Source: an uncultured Eubacterium sp. (GTDB lineage: Bacteria; Bacillota; Clostridia; Lachnospirales; Lachnospiraceae). From it: a DNA stretch of 64,000 nucleotides. Position numbers and translations under genes: made by a program. This document shows positions 44,049-52,596 of this stretch, piece after piece. The notes under the pieces were generated by a model. The model did no database searches. It had not been told where the DNA came from and saw only the letters and a program-made list of their open reading frames with translations. How positions within the stretch are numbered: the stretch's first letter is position 1; every line of letters begins with the position of its first letter. Location of the stretch: contig CAJTMV010000019.1 of the NCBI GenBank assembly GCA_910577225.1, positions 1 to 64,000 of the forward strand, read 5' to 3'.

Positions 44049-45500
44049 TCAACCGATCATCTGTTTTCCATAATAGTAAAAACCACGGCACTCTTCCAGT
44101 CGTACGTCTATGATCCGGCCGATCAGCTCTGCGCCTCCCGGCAGATGTACGGTAGAATTATTATCCAGTTTTCCGGTAACGAGCGAGGCGTCATGATCGT
44201 TCACACATTCCACCAGCACTTTCTGAACGCTGCCCGTCAGTTTTTGCGCCTTTTGCGCCGCGATTTCCTGTACGCTTGTCAGCAAACGGTCAAACCGGTC
44301 TTTTACAATTTCTTCCGGCACCTGCTCTTTGATGGCGGCAGCCGGCGTATTGCTCCGTGGGGAATAGATAAACGTAAACGCGGAGTCAAATCCGACCCTT
44401 TTTACCACATCCATCGTCTCCTGGAAATCTTCCTCGGTCTCTCCTGGAAATCCGACGATGATATCCGTAGTAATGGCCAGATCGGGGATCGCTTTTCGTA
44501 CTTTTTCCACAAGCGTCAGATAAGTCTCTTTGCTATAATGCCGGTTCATCGCCTGCAGAATGCGGGTACTTCCCGACTGCAGCGGCAGATGCAGATGGCG
44601 GCAGATCTTTTTGGAACGTGCCATAACCGCAATCAGCTCGTCGGACAGATCTTTCGGATGCGAGGTCATAAACCGGATCCGCGACAGCCCTTCTATTTTT
44701 TCTACTTCTTCCAGCAGGTTCGCAAACGTAACCGGCGGCTGAAACGTCCTGCCATACGAATTGACATTTTGTCCAAGCAGCATCACCTCCACGACGCCGT
44801 CTGCGGTCAGTTTTTCAATCTCCCGTAAAATCTCCTTCGGCTCGCGGCTTTTCTCCCTGCCGCGCACATACGGCACGATGCAGTAGCTGCAAAAATTATT
44901 GCAGCCAAACATAATGTTTACACCGGACTTAAACGGATATTTCCGCTGTACCGGAAGATCTTCCACGATCTGATCGGACGCTTCCCATACATCCACGACC
45001 ATTTGCTCCGTCTCACAGCACTCTGCCAGCAGCTCTGCAAATTTGTAAATATTGTGCGTCCCAAATACCAGATTTACGAAACGGTAGCTTTTTTTTAATT
45101 TTTCAATCACACCGGGCTCCTGCATCATGCAGCCGCACAATGCAATCCGCATCCCCGGACGCTTCTTTTTCAGATTGTGCAGATATCCAAGCCTTCCATA
45201 CACTCTGTTATTCGCGTTTTCACGGACCGTACAAGTATTATAAACGACAAAATCCGCCTGCTCGTCTGCCGTTTCCTCAAATCCGACCAGCTGCAGAATA
45301 CCGGCAAGTTTTTCCGTATCCCTGGCGTTCATCTGGCAGCCGAAGGTCTGCGCAAAAAAGCATGGGCGACGGCCGTGTTTTTGTTCAAACTCCCGCACCC
45401 ACTCCCGGCATTTTGCCATAAAGTAATACTGACGGGCCGGTTCTTCTGTCGGCGGCTCTGAATTTCTGTCTATTTTATCTAAGTCGATTTCGTGATACAT
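44049..45500 (-). CDS. miaB: tRNA-2-methylthio-N6-dimethylallyladenosine synthase
   Basis: 483 aa. MTTase domain with AQTFGCQMNARDTEK, radical SAM motif FGCNNFCSYCIVPYVRGREKS and a TRAM end. Methylthiolates A37 of tRNAs reading U-starting codons. The N-terminal part MYHEIDLDKIDRNSEPP is followed by EPARQYYFMAKCREW. A decayed second copy of the start region lies 188 bp upstream. Confidence 0.97.
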   Translation of the reverse strand: MYHEIDLDKIDRNSEPPTEEPARQYYFMAKCREWVREFEQKHGRRPCFFAQTFGCQMNARDTEKLAGILQLVGFEETADEQADFVVYNTCTVRENANNRVYGRLGYLHNLKKKRPGMRIALCGCMMQEPGVIEKLKKSYRFVNLVFGTHNIYKFAELLAECCETEQMVVDVWEASDQIVEDLPVQRKYPFKSGVNIMFGCNNFCSYCIVPYVRGREKSREPKEILREIEKLTADGVVEVMLLGQNVNSYGRTFQPPVTFANLLEEVEKIEGLSRIRFMTSHPKDLSDELIAVMARSKKICRHLHLPLQSGSTRILQAMNRHYSKETYLTLVEKVRKAIPDLAITTDIIVGFPGETEEDFQETMDVVKRVGFDSAFTFIYSPRSNTPAAAIKEQVPEEIVKDRFDRLLTSVQEIAAQKAQKLTGSVQKVLVECVNDHDASLVTGKLDNNSTVHLPGGAELIGRIIDVRLEECRGFYYYGKQMIG

Positions 45501-45797
45501 TTTCCTTGAATTTTCTCCCTTTCTATCATATAATTAGCACATAAAAAGAAGCGGGTTTTTTACCGTACAGCTTTATGGCTTAGGCGGGGTGCTCGTTTCT
45601 TTTTTATCTTATAGTATTGCCTGGCCGGTTCCTATATAGGCGGTACCACGTTACGATCTATTTTATCAAAATCAATTTCGTGATACATTTCTATTGACTT
45701 TTCTCCCTTTCTGTCATATAATCAATACAAGAAATGAGTTTTTTACCGTACAGTCTTATGACTCAGGCGGGGTACTCGTTTCTTTTTTTATGTTTAT
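45422..45797. repeat. Tandem duplication of the miaB start region (period 188 bp)
   Basis: Unit 1 (about 45422-45609) contains the first 26 codons of miaB, its leader and a short coding tail. Unit 2 (about 45610-45797) repeats all of this: ATG at 45688, then MYHEIDFDKIDRNVVPPI, a TAG, and EPARQYY. Both units carry the leader words TTTCTCCCTTTCTNTCATATAAT and TTTTTTACCGTACAG, and the tail GGCGGGGTNCTCGTTTCTTTTTT. Identity is roughly 75-80 percent by eye. Confidence 0.85.
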
Positions 45798-46097
45798 AAT
45801 ATCATACAGATACAATTTCCTATCCTCTGCATATCTTATAACAAGCTCCACATGAAAAACATTATAACGCAAAACTTCTCCATCGTCATCAAAAATCGGA
45901 AGGTCAAATCGGGAATCATATCGATACCATCCAAATCTGGCATTTTTATCATGCTTTTTCGCCAGATTTTCCCTGAATCTCTCATTTTCCGCAATCTCAA
46001 TAATCTCAGGAATTCCCTGTGCAGCATTTGCTTTCGCCTTTGCAAGAGCTCCTTTTAACTTTGTCAGTTCTCTCCAGAAAGTATCTGAAATTGCTTT
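45756..46097 (-). pseudogene. C-terminal remnant of an unknown protein
   Basis: A minus-strand frame of 113 codons without any Met. It starts inside the 3' end of the folate cyclo-ligase gene and contains RELTKLKGALAKAKANAAQG, IPEIIEIAENERFRENLAKK, YDSRFDLPIFDDDGEVLRYN and VFHVELVIRYAED, ending LYDIINIKKETSTPPES. The composition and ending look genuinely protein-like. A second, much shorter copy of the ending (DKKETSTPPKP, stop) occurs in unit 1 of the tandem duplication. I suspect the tail of a large phage- or element-borne protein, but do not recognise it. Confidence 0.55.
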
Positions 46098-46702
46098 TCA
46101 TCGTCTTTTCGCTTCACAATCCCTTTTTCTGTCAGCAGATAATCCATCCTGACATCCCAGTCGCTGACCGGCAGGTTTTCTGAAATCTGGCATTCATAAG
46201 CGCACCCAATCCGCGTTGTCGCTGCCTGTCTGAGCGGATCTGCAAAATACCGGTCATAATAACCTCTTCCATATCCAAATCTGCCGCCGGCATGGTCAAA
46301 CGCAATGCCAGGCACAAAGCAAAGATCCGGATTGTTGGATACCGCCTTCTTTCCTCTGCTTTCCGGTTCCATCACATGAAAACTGCCTTCTTTTAACAGA
46401 TCCAGATCGGTAATCTCATAAAAATCCATCGCGTCGCCGGTTGTTTTTGGAAACGCAATCCGTTTCCCATGCCGCAGTGCGTCCTGCATCACGTACAGCA
46501 GCGACACTTCCTTACCAAGCGGATAATAAAAAAAGATCGTCTCCGCCTGCCGATACGGCTCCCATTCCAAAACGTTAGAAGAGATTTTCAACGACAGCTC
46601 CTGCACAAGCGACTCTGACATTGCATCCCGCGTTCTTTTATATCCGTCGCGAATTTTTTTTCTTTCATTCCGTGAAATCGTACAACTATCTTTCATTCTC
46701 AT
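46064..46702 (-). CDS. 5-formyltetrahydrofolate cyclo-ligase
   Basis: 212 aa. ATP/folate motifs RKKIRDGYKRTRDAM at the N-terminus, FYYPLGKEV, and the diagnostic PGIAFDHAGGRFGYGRGYYD. Converts 5-formyl-THF to 5,10-methenyl-THF. The ribosome site is weak, but the start lies 4 bp after the DUF896 stop, so coupling is likely. metF, another folate gene, is 1.5 kb away on the same strand. Confidence 0.93.
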   Translation of the reverse strand: MRMKDSCTISRNERKKIRDGYKRTRDAMSESLVQELSLKISSNVLEWEPYRQAETIFFYYPLGKEVSLLYVMQDALRHGKRIAFPKTTGDAMDFYEITDLDLLKEGSFHVMEPESRGKKAVSNNPDLCFVPGIAFDHAGGRFGYGRGYYDRYFADPLRQAATTRIGCAYECQISENLPVSDWDVRMDYLLTEKGIVKRKDDEKQFQILSGEN

Positions 46703-46705
46703 CGA

Positions 46706-46933
46706 TTAATCTTTCGCCCGGTTTTTATTTCCATATTTTTCTCCAAGATTCACGATCGATCCGTCTTCCATCTTCATATCGATGTTATTTAACTGGCTGC
46801 GGATGCTGCCGCGAATTGCCGCTACATACTGCTGACGCAGCATCTGCTGCTCCTTTTTCTCTTCTTCGGTCAGTCCTTCTGCTTTTGATTTATGGTATAA
46901 TTCGTTAATCCGGCTGATATTTAAATCCGGCAT
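46706..46933 (-). CDS. DUF896 (YnzC-like) small protein
   Basis: 75 aa. SRINELYHKSKAEGLTEEE followed by QQMLRQQYVAAIRGSIRSQL is the DUF896 signature; function unknown, possibly SOS-linked in Bacillus. Start 46933 has GAGGAGGG 6 nt upstream; the frame continues upstream but without coding character. Confidence 0.92.
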   Translation of the reverse strand: MPDLNISRINELYHKSKAEGLTEEEKKEQQMLRQQYVAAIRGSIRSQLNNIDMKMEDGSIVNLGEKYGNKNRAKD

Positions 46934-47019
46934 TGTATTCCCTCCTCTTTCCTGCAGATCTGTTTTTATAAAAAACCTGTAAAGAGATTTTAACATAAGT
47001 AATTGCAGAAAGCAAATAT

Positions 47020-47048
47020 TTGACAATCCAGGACGCATTTTTTATAAT
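47020..47048 (+). promoter_or_regulatory. Consensus sigma-A promoter of apbE
   Basis: TTGACA (47020-47025), 17 bp, TATAAT (47043-47048): a perfect match, giving a start near 47055 and a leader of about 100 nt. Confidence 0.85.
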
Positions 47049-47138
47049 TAGGAGTGTTGCCTGTCCCCATATATAATCCATCCGGGACGCATTTTTTATC
47101 ATTTAGGAGGGTTATCCGCCCTCATATACAATTCTTGC
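47029..47138 (+). repeat. 54-bp tandem duplication in the apbE promoter/leader
   Basis: GGACGCATTTTTTATNATT occurs at 47031 and again at 47085. Each copy is followed by TAGGAGNGTT and a CCC(A/T)CATATA word. In the second copy the -10 reads TATCAT and no TTGACA precedes it, so only the first is a strong promoter. The second copy's GGAGG is far from any start. Confidence 0.75.
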
Positions 47139-47155
47139 AGGAAAGGAATATCGAT

Positions 47156-48160
47156 ATGTCTCTGAAAAAAAGCATCTTAGGATTTGCCGCAATACTTCTG
47201 GCTGGCCTTCTGCTTACCGGCTGCGGAAAAAAACAGCCGATCCGGCAGTCCGGATTTTATTTTGATACGGTAATTACCATCACACTGTATGACTCGTCAA
47301 AAACGAAAGAACTCGATCACTGTTTCGAGCTTGCAAATAAGTATGAGCAATATTTCAGCGCCAAAATCAGCGACAGCGACATCAGCCGGATTAACGCCGC
47401 CGCAGGCAGTCCGGTACGCGTACATGATGAAACGGCCGAACTGCTGAAAAAAGGTCTTTCCTATGGCATCCTAAGCGGCGGAAAATTTGACATCACCGTC
47501 GGAAAACTGACAAATCTTTGGGATTTTCATGCCGAAACACCGCATCTTCCGGACGCCCGGGCCGTGGCGGACGCTGTAGATACGATCGATTACCAGAATG
47601 TTGTCATAGACGGAAACGAAGTAACATTAACAAATCCTGACGCAGCCCTGGATACCGGCGGCATTGCAAAAGGATATATCGCCGATAAGATGAAAGAATA
47701 TCTGCTTTCGCAGGGAATTACAAAAGGTCTGATTAATCTGGGCGGAAATGTGCTTACTATCGGAGAAAAAGACGACGGCAGCGCTTACGCCATCGGCATT
47801 CAAAAACCGTTTGACCAAACCGGCGCTCCTGTAGCCACGGTATCTATCCGGGATCAGAGCGTGGTAACGTCCGGCGTTTATGAACGGTGTTTTGAGCAGG
47901 ACGGCGTCCGTTACCATCATATTCTGGATACCTCAAGCGGATATCCTTATGAAAACGGTCTGCTTGGCGTGACCATCATATGTGACAGCTCTGCCGATGG
48001 AGACGGACTGAGTACGACCTGCTTTGCGCTCGGGCTGGAAAAAGGAATGGAACTGGCAGAATCCCTGGAGCGCACAGAAGCGATTTTTATTACCGCGGAT
48101 CAGAAGCTGCATATGACTTCCGGCATCGGTACTACGATTCCGATAAAACAGGCTGAATGA
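47156..48160 (+). CDS. apbE: FAD:protein FMN transferase, lipoprotein
   Basis: 334 aa. Lipobox LLLTGCG (Cys about residue 22), then GFYFDTVITITLYD, GGKFDITVGKLTNLWDF, DTGGIAKGYIADKM (nucleotide site), INLGGNVLTIG and the metal-binding HHILDTSSGYP. Attaches FMN covalently to Thr of Rnf/Nqr or FMN-binding domain proteins outside the membrane. GGAAAGG 9 nt before the ATG. Plus strand, with its own promoter; the Gx and NusG-II genes nearby often accompany it. Confidence 0.95.
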   Translation: MSLKKSILGFAAILLAGLLLTGCGKKQPIRQSGFYFDTVITITLYDSSKTKELDHCFELANKYEQYFSAKISDSDISRINAAAGSPVRVHDETAELLKKGLSYGILSGGKFDITVGKLTNLWDFHAETPHLPDARAVADAVDTIDYQNVVIDGNEVTLTNPDAALDTGGIAKGYIADKMKEYLLSQGITKGLINLGGNVLTIGEKDDGSAYAIGIQKPFDQTGAPVATVSIRDQSVVTSGVYERCFEQDGVRYHHILDTSSGYPYENGLLGVTIICDSSADGDGLSTTCFALGLEKGMELAESLERTEAIFITADQKLHMTSGIGTTIPIKQAE

Positions 48161-48189
48161 CTCTCCTTTGTGCGGCGCTTTTAACGTTA

Positions 48190-49050
48190 TCAGACAATAT
48201 TTCTAATCCCCTCGCAGATCTTACGTGCCACTGCCGGATTATTCATCGTATACAGATGTATTCCGTCCACATCGTTTGCAAGCAGATCGATAATCTGGCT
48301 GAGCGCATAAGACATTCCGGCATCGAACAAAGCCTGCTTATTCCCTTCAAATTTATGAATGATCCTTTCAAAACGCTGCGGAAGAGAGGCTCCGCACATC
48401 GTAACCATCCGTTTAATCTGAGACGCATTAATCACCGGCATAATCCCGGGCGTTACCGGCACATCGATGCCCGCAATCCGACAATCCTCCGCAAACCGGT
48501 AGAAATAATTGTTATCAAAAAACAGCTGCGAGAGCAGCACCTGCGCACCGGCATCTACTTTTTGCTTTAAGTAACGCATTTCCGCGACTCTGCCGGACGA
48601 TTCCGGATGACATTCCGGATAGCATGCGCCTGCGATACAAAAATCTCCCGTCTGTTTTAAATACGTGATCAGATCCGACGCATGTGCAAAATCTTTTTTC
48701 TCAGGCACATCCGGATTACGGTCTCCCCGCAATGCCAGCACATTTTGTATGCCTTCCTGCGCAAGTTCTTTGGAAAACTCGTCGATCTGTGCTTTGTCAT
48801 AGCAAAGGCAGGTCAGATGTACGACCGGCTCCACCTTATATTCCTCTTTGATTTTCTTTGCCAGACGGATCGTTTTATTATGGTTGGCGCTCCCTCCTGC
48901 CCCGAATGTAACGCTGATAAAATCCGGCTGTAATTCACAAAGAATTTCCAGAGTTTTATCGATATTTTTTAGTTCTTCGTCTTTCTTCGGCGGAAAAATT
49001 TCAAAAGACAAAACGCTTTTTTTTTGTTTGTGTATTTCAGATATTTTCAT
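48190..49050 (-). CDS. metF: Methylenetetrahydrofolate reductase
   Basis: 286 aa. SVLSFEIFPPKKDEEL, DFISVTFGAGGSANHNKT, VVHLTCLCYDKAQID, NVLALRGDRNP and LSQLFFDNNYFYRF are MetF signatures (flavin and folate site). Makes 5-methyl-THF for methionine synthesis. Start 49050 with AAGGAGA 6 nt upstream. Convergent with apbE; no clear terminator in the 29-bp gap. Confidence 0.96.
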   Translation of the reverse strand: MKISEIHKQKKSVLSFEIFPPKKDEELKNIDKTLEILCELQPDFISVTFGAGGSANHNKTIRLAKKIKEEYKVEPVVHLTCLCYDKAQIDEFSKELAQEGIQNVLALRGDRNPDVPEKKDFAHASDLITYLKQTGDFCIAGACYPECHPESSGRVAEMRYLKQKVDAGAQVLLSQLFFDNNYFYRFAEDCRIAGIDVPVTPGIMPVINASQIKRMVTMCGASLPQRFERIIHKFEGNKQALFDAGMSYALSQIIDLLANDVDGIHLYTMNNPAVARKICEGIRNIV

Positions 49051-49080
49051 CACTGCTCTCCTTTTCGGCATAAATGTTAG

Positions 49081-49737
49081 TTACGATTTCTGTCCCGTTA
49101 CAAACGTATGGATCTCTGCCGGCTGCATTGCAAGATAATCTGCTCCTGCTGCCACAAGCTCCTCTTTGCTGCCATATCCAAACAATACCCCGATCGATGC
49201 AATCCCCGCCTGTTTGGCTCCAAATATATCATATTCACGGTCGCCGACCATAATCGCTGACGAAAGATCGCTGATATTTCCTGCCCGGAGCGCATCCTCG
49301 ATAATTTCGCTTTTTTTCGATCTGGAGCCATCCATCGTTGCGCCTGCCACATACGTAAAATACTTTCGAATGGAAAAATAGTCAAGAATCCTGCACGCAA
49401 ACTGCTCCGGCTTCGACGTAGCAACCAAAAGCGTCGCTCCCGCGTCCGCAAGCATCTGCAGCACCTCCGGGATTCCCTGATACAGCCGATTTTCATAAAT
49501 TCCCTTATCTTTATAATACTCTCTGTAATACGCCGTCGCTTCTTCCGCCTGCTCTTTGGAAAATCCATAAAACTGCCCGAACGAATCGCGCAGCGGCGGT
49601 CCGATAAATTTATACAACTGGGAACGATCTGTATTGTGAATCCCATACTTTTCCAACGCATACGCAACGGAATTGGTAATACCGGCTCCCGGATCTGTCA
49701 GTGTTCCATCCAGATCAAATAATACTGTCTGATACAT
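49081..49737 (-). CDS. HAD-superfamily hydrolase, PGP/5'-nucleotidase-like
   Basis: 218 aa. HAD motif I LFDLDGTLTDPG, motif II VATSKPE, motif III/IV KSEIIEDAL and MVGDREYDIFGAKQAG. C1-cap type phosphatase resembling Gph/phosphoglycolate phosphatase or YjjG-like nucleotidase; the substrate is not readable. AAGGA 8 nt before the ATG; 30 bp upstream of metF. Confidence 0.9.
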   Translation of the reverse strand: MYQTVLFDLDGTLTDPGAGITNSVAYALEKYGIHNTDRSQLYKFIGPPLRDSFGQFYGFSKEQAEEATAYYREYYKDKGIYENRLYQGIPEVLQMLADAGATLLVATSKPEQFACRILDYFSIRKYFTYVAGATMDGSRSKKSEIIEDALRAGNISDLSSAIMVGDREYDIFGAKQAGIASIGVLFGYGSKEELVAAGADYLAMQPAEIHTFVTGQKS

Positions 49738-50023
49738 ATGATTTATCCTTCCTGATTTTTATATAAAACTACAGCCTGTATATTCATTTATTCTATGCGT
49801 CCTGTTCGATAAACGCTTCTTTTGCATCAAACGCACAACGATAAATACGGATACAAACCTGTACTGATTTTTAATTTTAATGCACATACCTGCTTTTTGT
49901 CAATGATCAGTGCAATTACAAACGCCAAATTCCCCGTTAAGAATAGAGTGTGTGCCGGCCGCAGAAATGATTTTTAAGACCCGTTATGGCAATGCAGATT
50001 CAAATTTTACACTGTTAGTACAC
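49738..50023. other. Intergenic region without recognised features
   Basis: Between the divergent HAD and XRE genes. It must carry the HAD promoter on the minus strand, but I see no clear -35/-10 pair and no RNA gene. The part from 50024 is described separately. Confidence 0.5.
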
Positions 50024-50103
50024 AAATAATTCTTGCAGTACATGTAAAATGGTGTATAATTTTAGTATCTCTTTAAGTGATAAATAATTCTTATAGTACA
50101 CAT
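50024..50103 (+). promoter_or_regulatory. Promoter of the XRE gene flanked by direct repeats
   Basis: AAATAATTCTTGCAGTACAT (50024-50043) and AAATAATTCTTATAGTACAC (50082-50101) are near-identical direct repeats, 58 bp apart. The first overlaps the -35 TTGCAG (50033-50038); TATAAT lies at 50055-50060 (16-bp spacing); the second lies downstream of the start point. This is a likely autoregulatory operator pair for the encoded XRE protein. Confidence 0.6.
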
Positions 50104-50132
50104 TCAAAAACCAATCGCCGGGAGGAATACAC

Positions 50133-50468
50133 ATGAATGAACTGGATTACCAGAAAATCGGACAAAAAATACGGGCCGCCAGGCAGGCCAAAGGATGGTC
50201 ACAGGACAGGCTGTCTGAAAAATGCAATATCAGTCTCTCTTTTATGGGGCACATCGAACGCGGTACACGTATTATGAGTATGGATACGTTCGTGGCACTG
50301 TGCAACGAACTGGAAATCAGCGCCGATTATGTACTGTGGGATATTATCCGTCCATCGGACCCGATTCTTTTAAATATCCTAAACGGGGTGAAAACCAAAG
50401 ACGCCGCCACTTATTCCCGTTATGTCCAGATTATCCGGGCGATTGCAGAAATTATGAGCGGTGGCTGA
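50133..50468 (+). CDS. XRE-family transcriptional regulator
   Basis: 111 aa. Helix-turn-helix at residues about 7-62 (IGQKIRAARQAKGWSQDRL, ISLSFMGHIERGTRIMSMD), then a short C-terminal helical region. GGGAGG 8 nt upstream. Divergent from the folate genes and convergent with rmd; may control itself and possibly the nearby surface-sugar genes. Typical of accessory regions. Confidence 0.92.
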   Translation: MNELDYQKIGQKIRAARQAKGWSQDRLSEKCNISLSFMGHIERGTRIMSMDTFVALCNELEISADYVLWDIIRPSDPILLNILNGVKTKDAATYSRYVQIIRAIAEIMSGG

Positions 50469-50507
50469 CCGGTTTTTCTATCAAAAAGAGACTGCCCGCC
50501 GACAGTC

Positions 50508-51467
50508 TCATAACGCGTCCCTGTTACGCCAGTAATCCAGGGTTTCTTCTATTGTCTGTTCCAGGCGGATCAGCGGCTGCCATCCGGTCGTTTTCTGCAG
50601 TTTGCGAATATCTGCCTCAATCACCGGCAGATCTGTCGGCCGCATTTTGGATGGATCGTTCTCCACCCGGATATCTGCATGAGATTTTTTCAGAATCATC
50701 TGTAAAATATCTGCGATCCGGACGGCACGGCCACTCCCGACATTATATGTCTCTCCTGCCCTTCCACACGCAGCCAGCATCTCATACGCACGTACCACAT
50801 CACGCACATCGGTAAAGTCCCGTCTGACATTCAGGTTACCTACCCGTATCACTGCCTCCTGCCGCCCAGCCTCTATCGCTGCCACCTGCCTGCAGAAATC
50901 TGACACGACAAATATCGGCGACTGATTCGGCCCGACATGATTAAACGCGCGTACCATGACTACTTCCAGACCATACGCTCTGGCATAAATGCTGCCCAGC
51001 ATATTCTGGCATGCCTTCGTCGCTGCATATATATTTCCCGGATTCATCCGGCAATCCTCCTGAATCGGAATATCCTCCGATGAAACCGGACCATATTCTT
51101 CCCCGGAACCTGCCAGAACCATTCGGGCACGGTGATTCAGGCTGCGGAACGCCTCCAGCACATTTACTGCGCCCCGTATATTTACATCCACGGTCATCCC
51201 CGGCATTTTCCATGCTGTGGCTACCGAGCTTTGCGCTGCCAGATGAAACACATAATCCGGCCGGACCTTTTGAAACAGCCTCTCAACCGCATCTGGTTCT
51301 AAAATATCCAGATCATAAACAGCCGTCTGTTCCTCTTTCCTGTCCGGAATAACGATCTGTTCCTGCGGCATTTTTGTGGCGACAACCGTGTGTCCGGCAG
51401 CCTGCTGCAGATGGCGGATCAGATAAGCGCCTGCAAAACCCGCGGCTCCAATAATTAATGATTTCAT
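50508..51467 (-). CDS. rmd: GDP-4-dehydro-6-deoxy-D-mannose reductase (Rmd-type SDR)
   Basis: 319 aa, extended SDR. Rossmann motif GAAGFAGAYLIRHL, HLAAQSSVATAW, catalytic YxxxK in IYAATKACQNML, and FNHVGPNQSPIFVVSDFCRQ typical of Rmd. The usual SSEEYG strand is SGEEYG here, so Gly replaces one Ser. Together with gmd (overlapping ATGA) it would give GDP-D-rhamnose. GDP-6-deoxy-D-talose is a possible alternative product, since reductase stereochemistry is not readable. Confidence 0.85.
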   Translation of the reverse strand: MKSLIIGAAGFAGAYLIRHLQQAAGHTVVATKMPQEQIVIPDRKEEQTAVYDLDILEPDAVERLFQKVRPDYVFHLAAQSSVATAWKMPGMTVDVNIRGAVNVLEAFRSLNHRARMVLAGSGEEYGPVSSEDIPIQEDCRMNPGNIYAATKACQNMLGSIYARAYGLEVVMVRAFNHVGPNQSPIFVVSDFCRQVAAIEAGRQEAVIRVGNLNVRRDFTDVRDVVRAYEMLAACGRAGETYNVGSGRAVRIADILQMILKKSHADIRVENDPSKMRPTDLPVIEADIRKLQKTTGWQPLIRLEQTIEETLDYWRNRDAL

Positions 51468-52486
51468 TTCCCTGTTTCCTTTTCCGCCGTTTCCATGTCG
51501 CTTTTTACCATGCGCTCCACCAGGCTGTCAAACGAAATCTCTCTCTTCCATCCCAGCTGCGCTTCTGCCAGTGCCGGATTTCCCCAGAGCAGCTCCACCT
51601 CTGCCGGACGATAAAACCGTGGATGAACTTTTACAACAACGCGGCCGGTATTTTTATCCTTTCCCGTCTCCTGTACGCCTTCTCCTTCCCATTCGATCTG
51701 CATTCCTACATGACGAAAAGCCAGTTCGGCAAATTGCCTGACAGTCCTCGTTTCATTAGAAGCAATGACGTAGTCCTTCGGCGTCTCACTCTGAAGCATC
51801 AGCCACATCGCGCGCACATAATCCTGTGCATGCCCCCAGTCCCGCTTCGCATCCAGATTTCCAAGCTCCACGCACTCCTGCAGACCCTGACAAATACGCG
51901 CGGCTGCATATGTAATCTTACGTGTCACAAACTCCCTGCCTCTGCGCTCGCTCTCATGGTTAAACAAAATCCCGCTGCACGCAAACATTCCGTAACTTTC
52001 CCGATAATTTTTGGTTATCCAGTAGCCATACAGTTTTGCCACTCCATACGGACTCCTTGGATAAAACGGCGTCTGCTCCGTCTGCGGTACTTCCTGTACC
52101 TTTCCAAACATCTCCGAAGTCGATGCCTGATAAAAACGTGCCTCCGGCTTCACGAGACGAATAGCTTCCAGTATATTTGCAACGCCAAGCGCATCGATCT
52201 GCGCAGTTGCAAGCGGCTGCTCCCAGCTTGTCCCGACAAAAGACTGCGCAGCCAGATTATACACCTCGTCCGGCATCGACACTTTTACAGCATTCACCAG
52301 TGATACAAGATCTGTCATATCCGCATATATAAAATGAATATTCTGTCTGATATGATCCACATTTCCATAATCCACAACGCTTTTTCTGCGCATGATACCA
52401 TATACCTGATATCCTTTTTCCAGTAATAATTCCGCCAGATAGGAACCATCCTGCCCGGTAATCCCGGTAATAAGCGCTCTTTTCAT
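51464..52486 (-). CDS. gmd: GDP-mannose 4,6-dehydratase
   Basis: 340 aa. ALITGITGQDGSYLAELLLE, NLAAQSFVGTSWEQP, YQASTSEMFGKVQE, SPYGVAKLYGYWI (YxxxK) and LFNHESERRGREFVTRKI are diagnostic. Converts GDP-mannose to GDP-4-keto-6-deoxymannose. GGAG 6 nt before the ATG; overlaps rmd by four bases. Confidence 0.97.
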   Translation of the reverse strand: MKRALITGITGQDGSYLAELLLEKGYQVYGIMRRKSVVDYGNVDHIRQNIHFIYADMTDLVSLVNAVKVSMPDEVYNLAAQSFVGTSWEQPLATAQIDALGVANILEAIRLVKPEARFYQASTSEMFGKVQEVPQTEQTPFYPRSPYGVAKLYGYWITKNYRESYGMFACSGILFNHESERRGREFVTRKITYAAARICQGLQECVELGNLDAKRDWGHAQDYVRAMWLMLQSETPKDYVIASNETRTVRQFAELAFRHVGMQIEWEGEGVQETGKDKNTGRVVVKVHPRFYRPAEVELLWGNPALAEAQLGWKREISFDSLVERMVKSDMETAEKETGK

Positions 52487-52596
52487 CCTGATCTCCTCTC
52501 CATACTTATCCCTTACTGCAATAGGAAAGATAGCACAATCAGGTGTAAATGTATATTTACCATAAGAAGCAATTTGTGCGGACAGCGTCCGGATGG

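Noticed and set aside
45640..45660. GGCGGTACCACG resembling a T-box sequence
   Set aside because: It is part of the decayed miaB copy (codons for Arg-Asn-Val-Val-Pro-Pro) in a tandem duplication, and no T-box stem or tRNA-type specifier context is present.
45540..45790. Two copies of a hairpin-capable element that looked like a riboswitch
   Set aside because: The repeated core reads as a conserved protein tail (KKETSTPP, stop) plus the miaB leader, and the two copies are explained by a tandem duplication.
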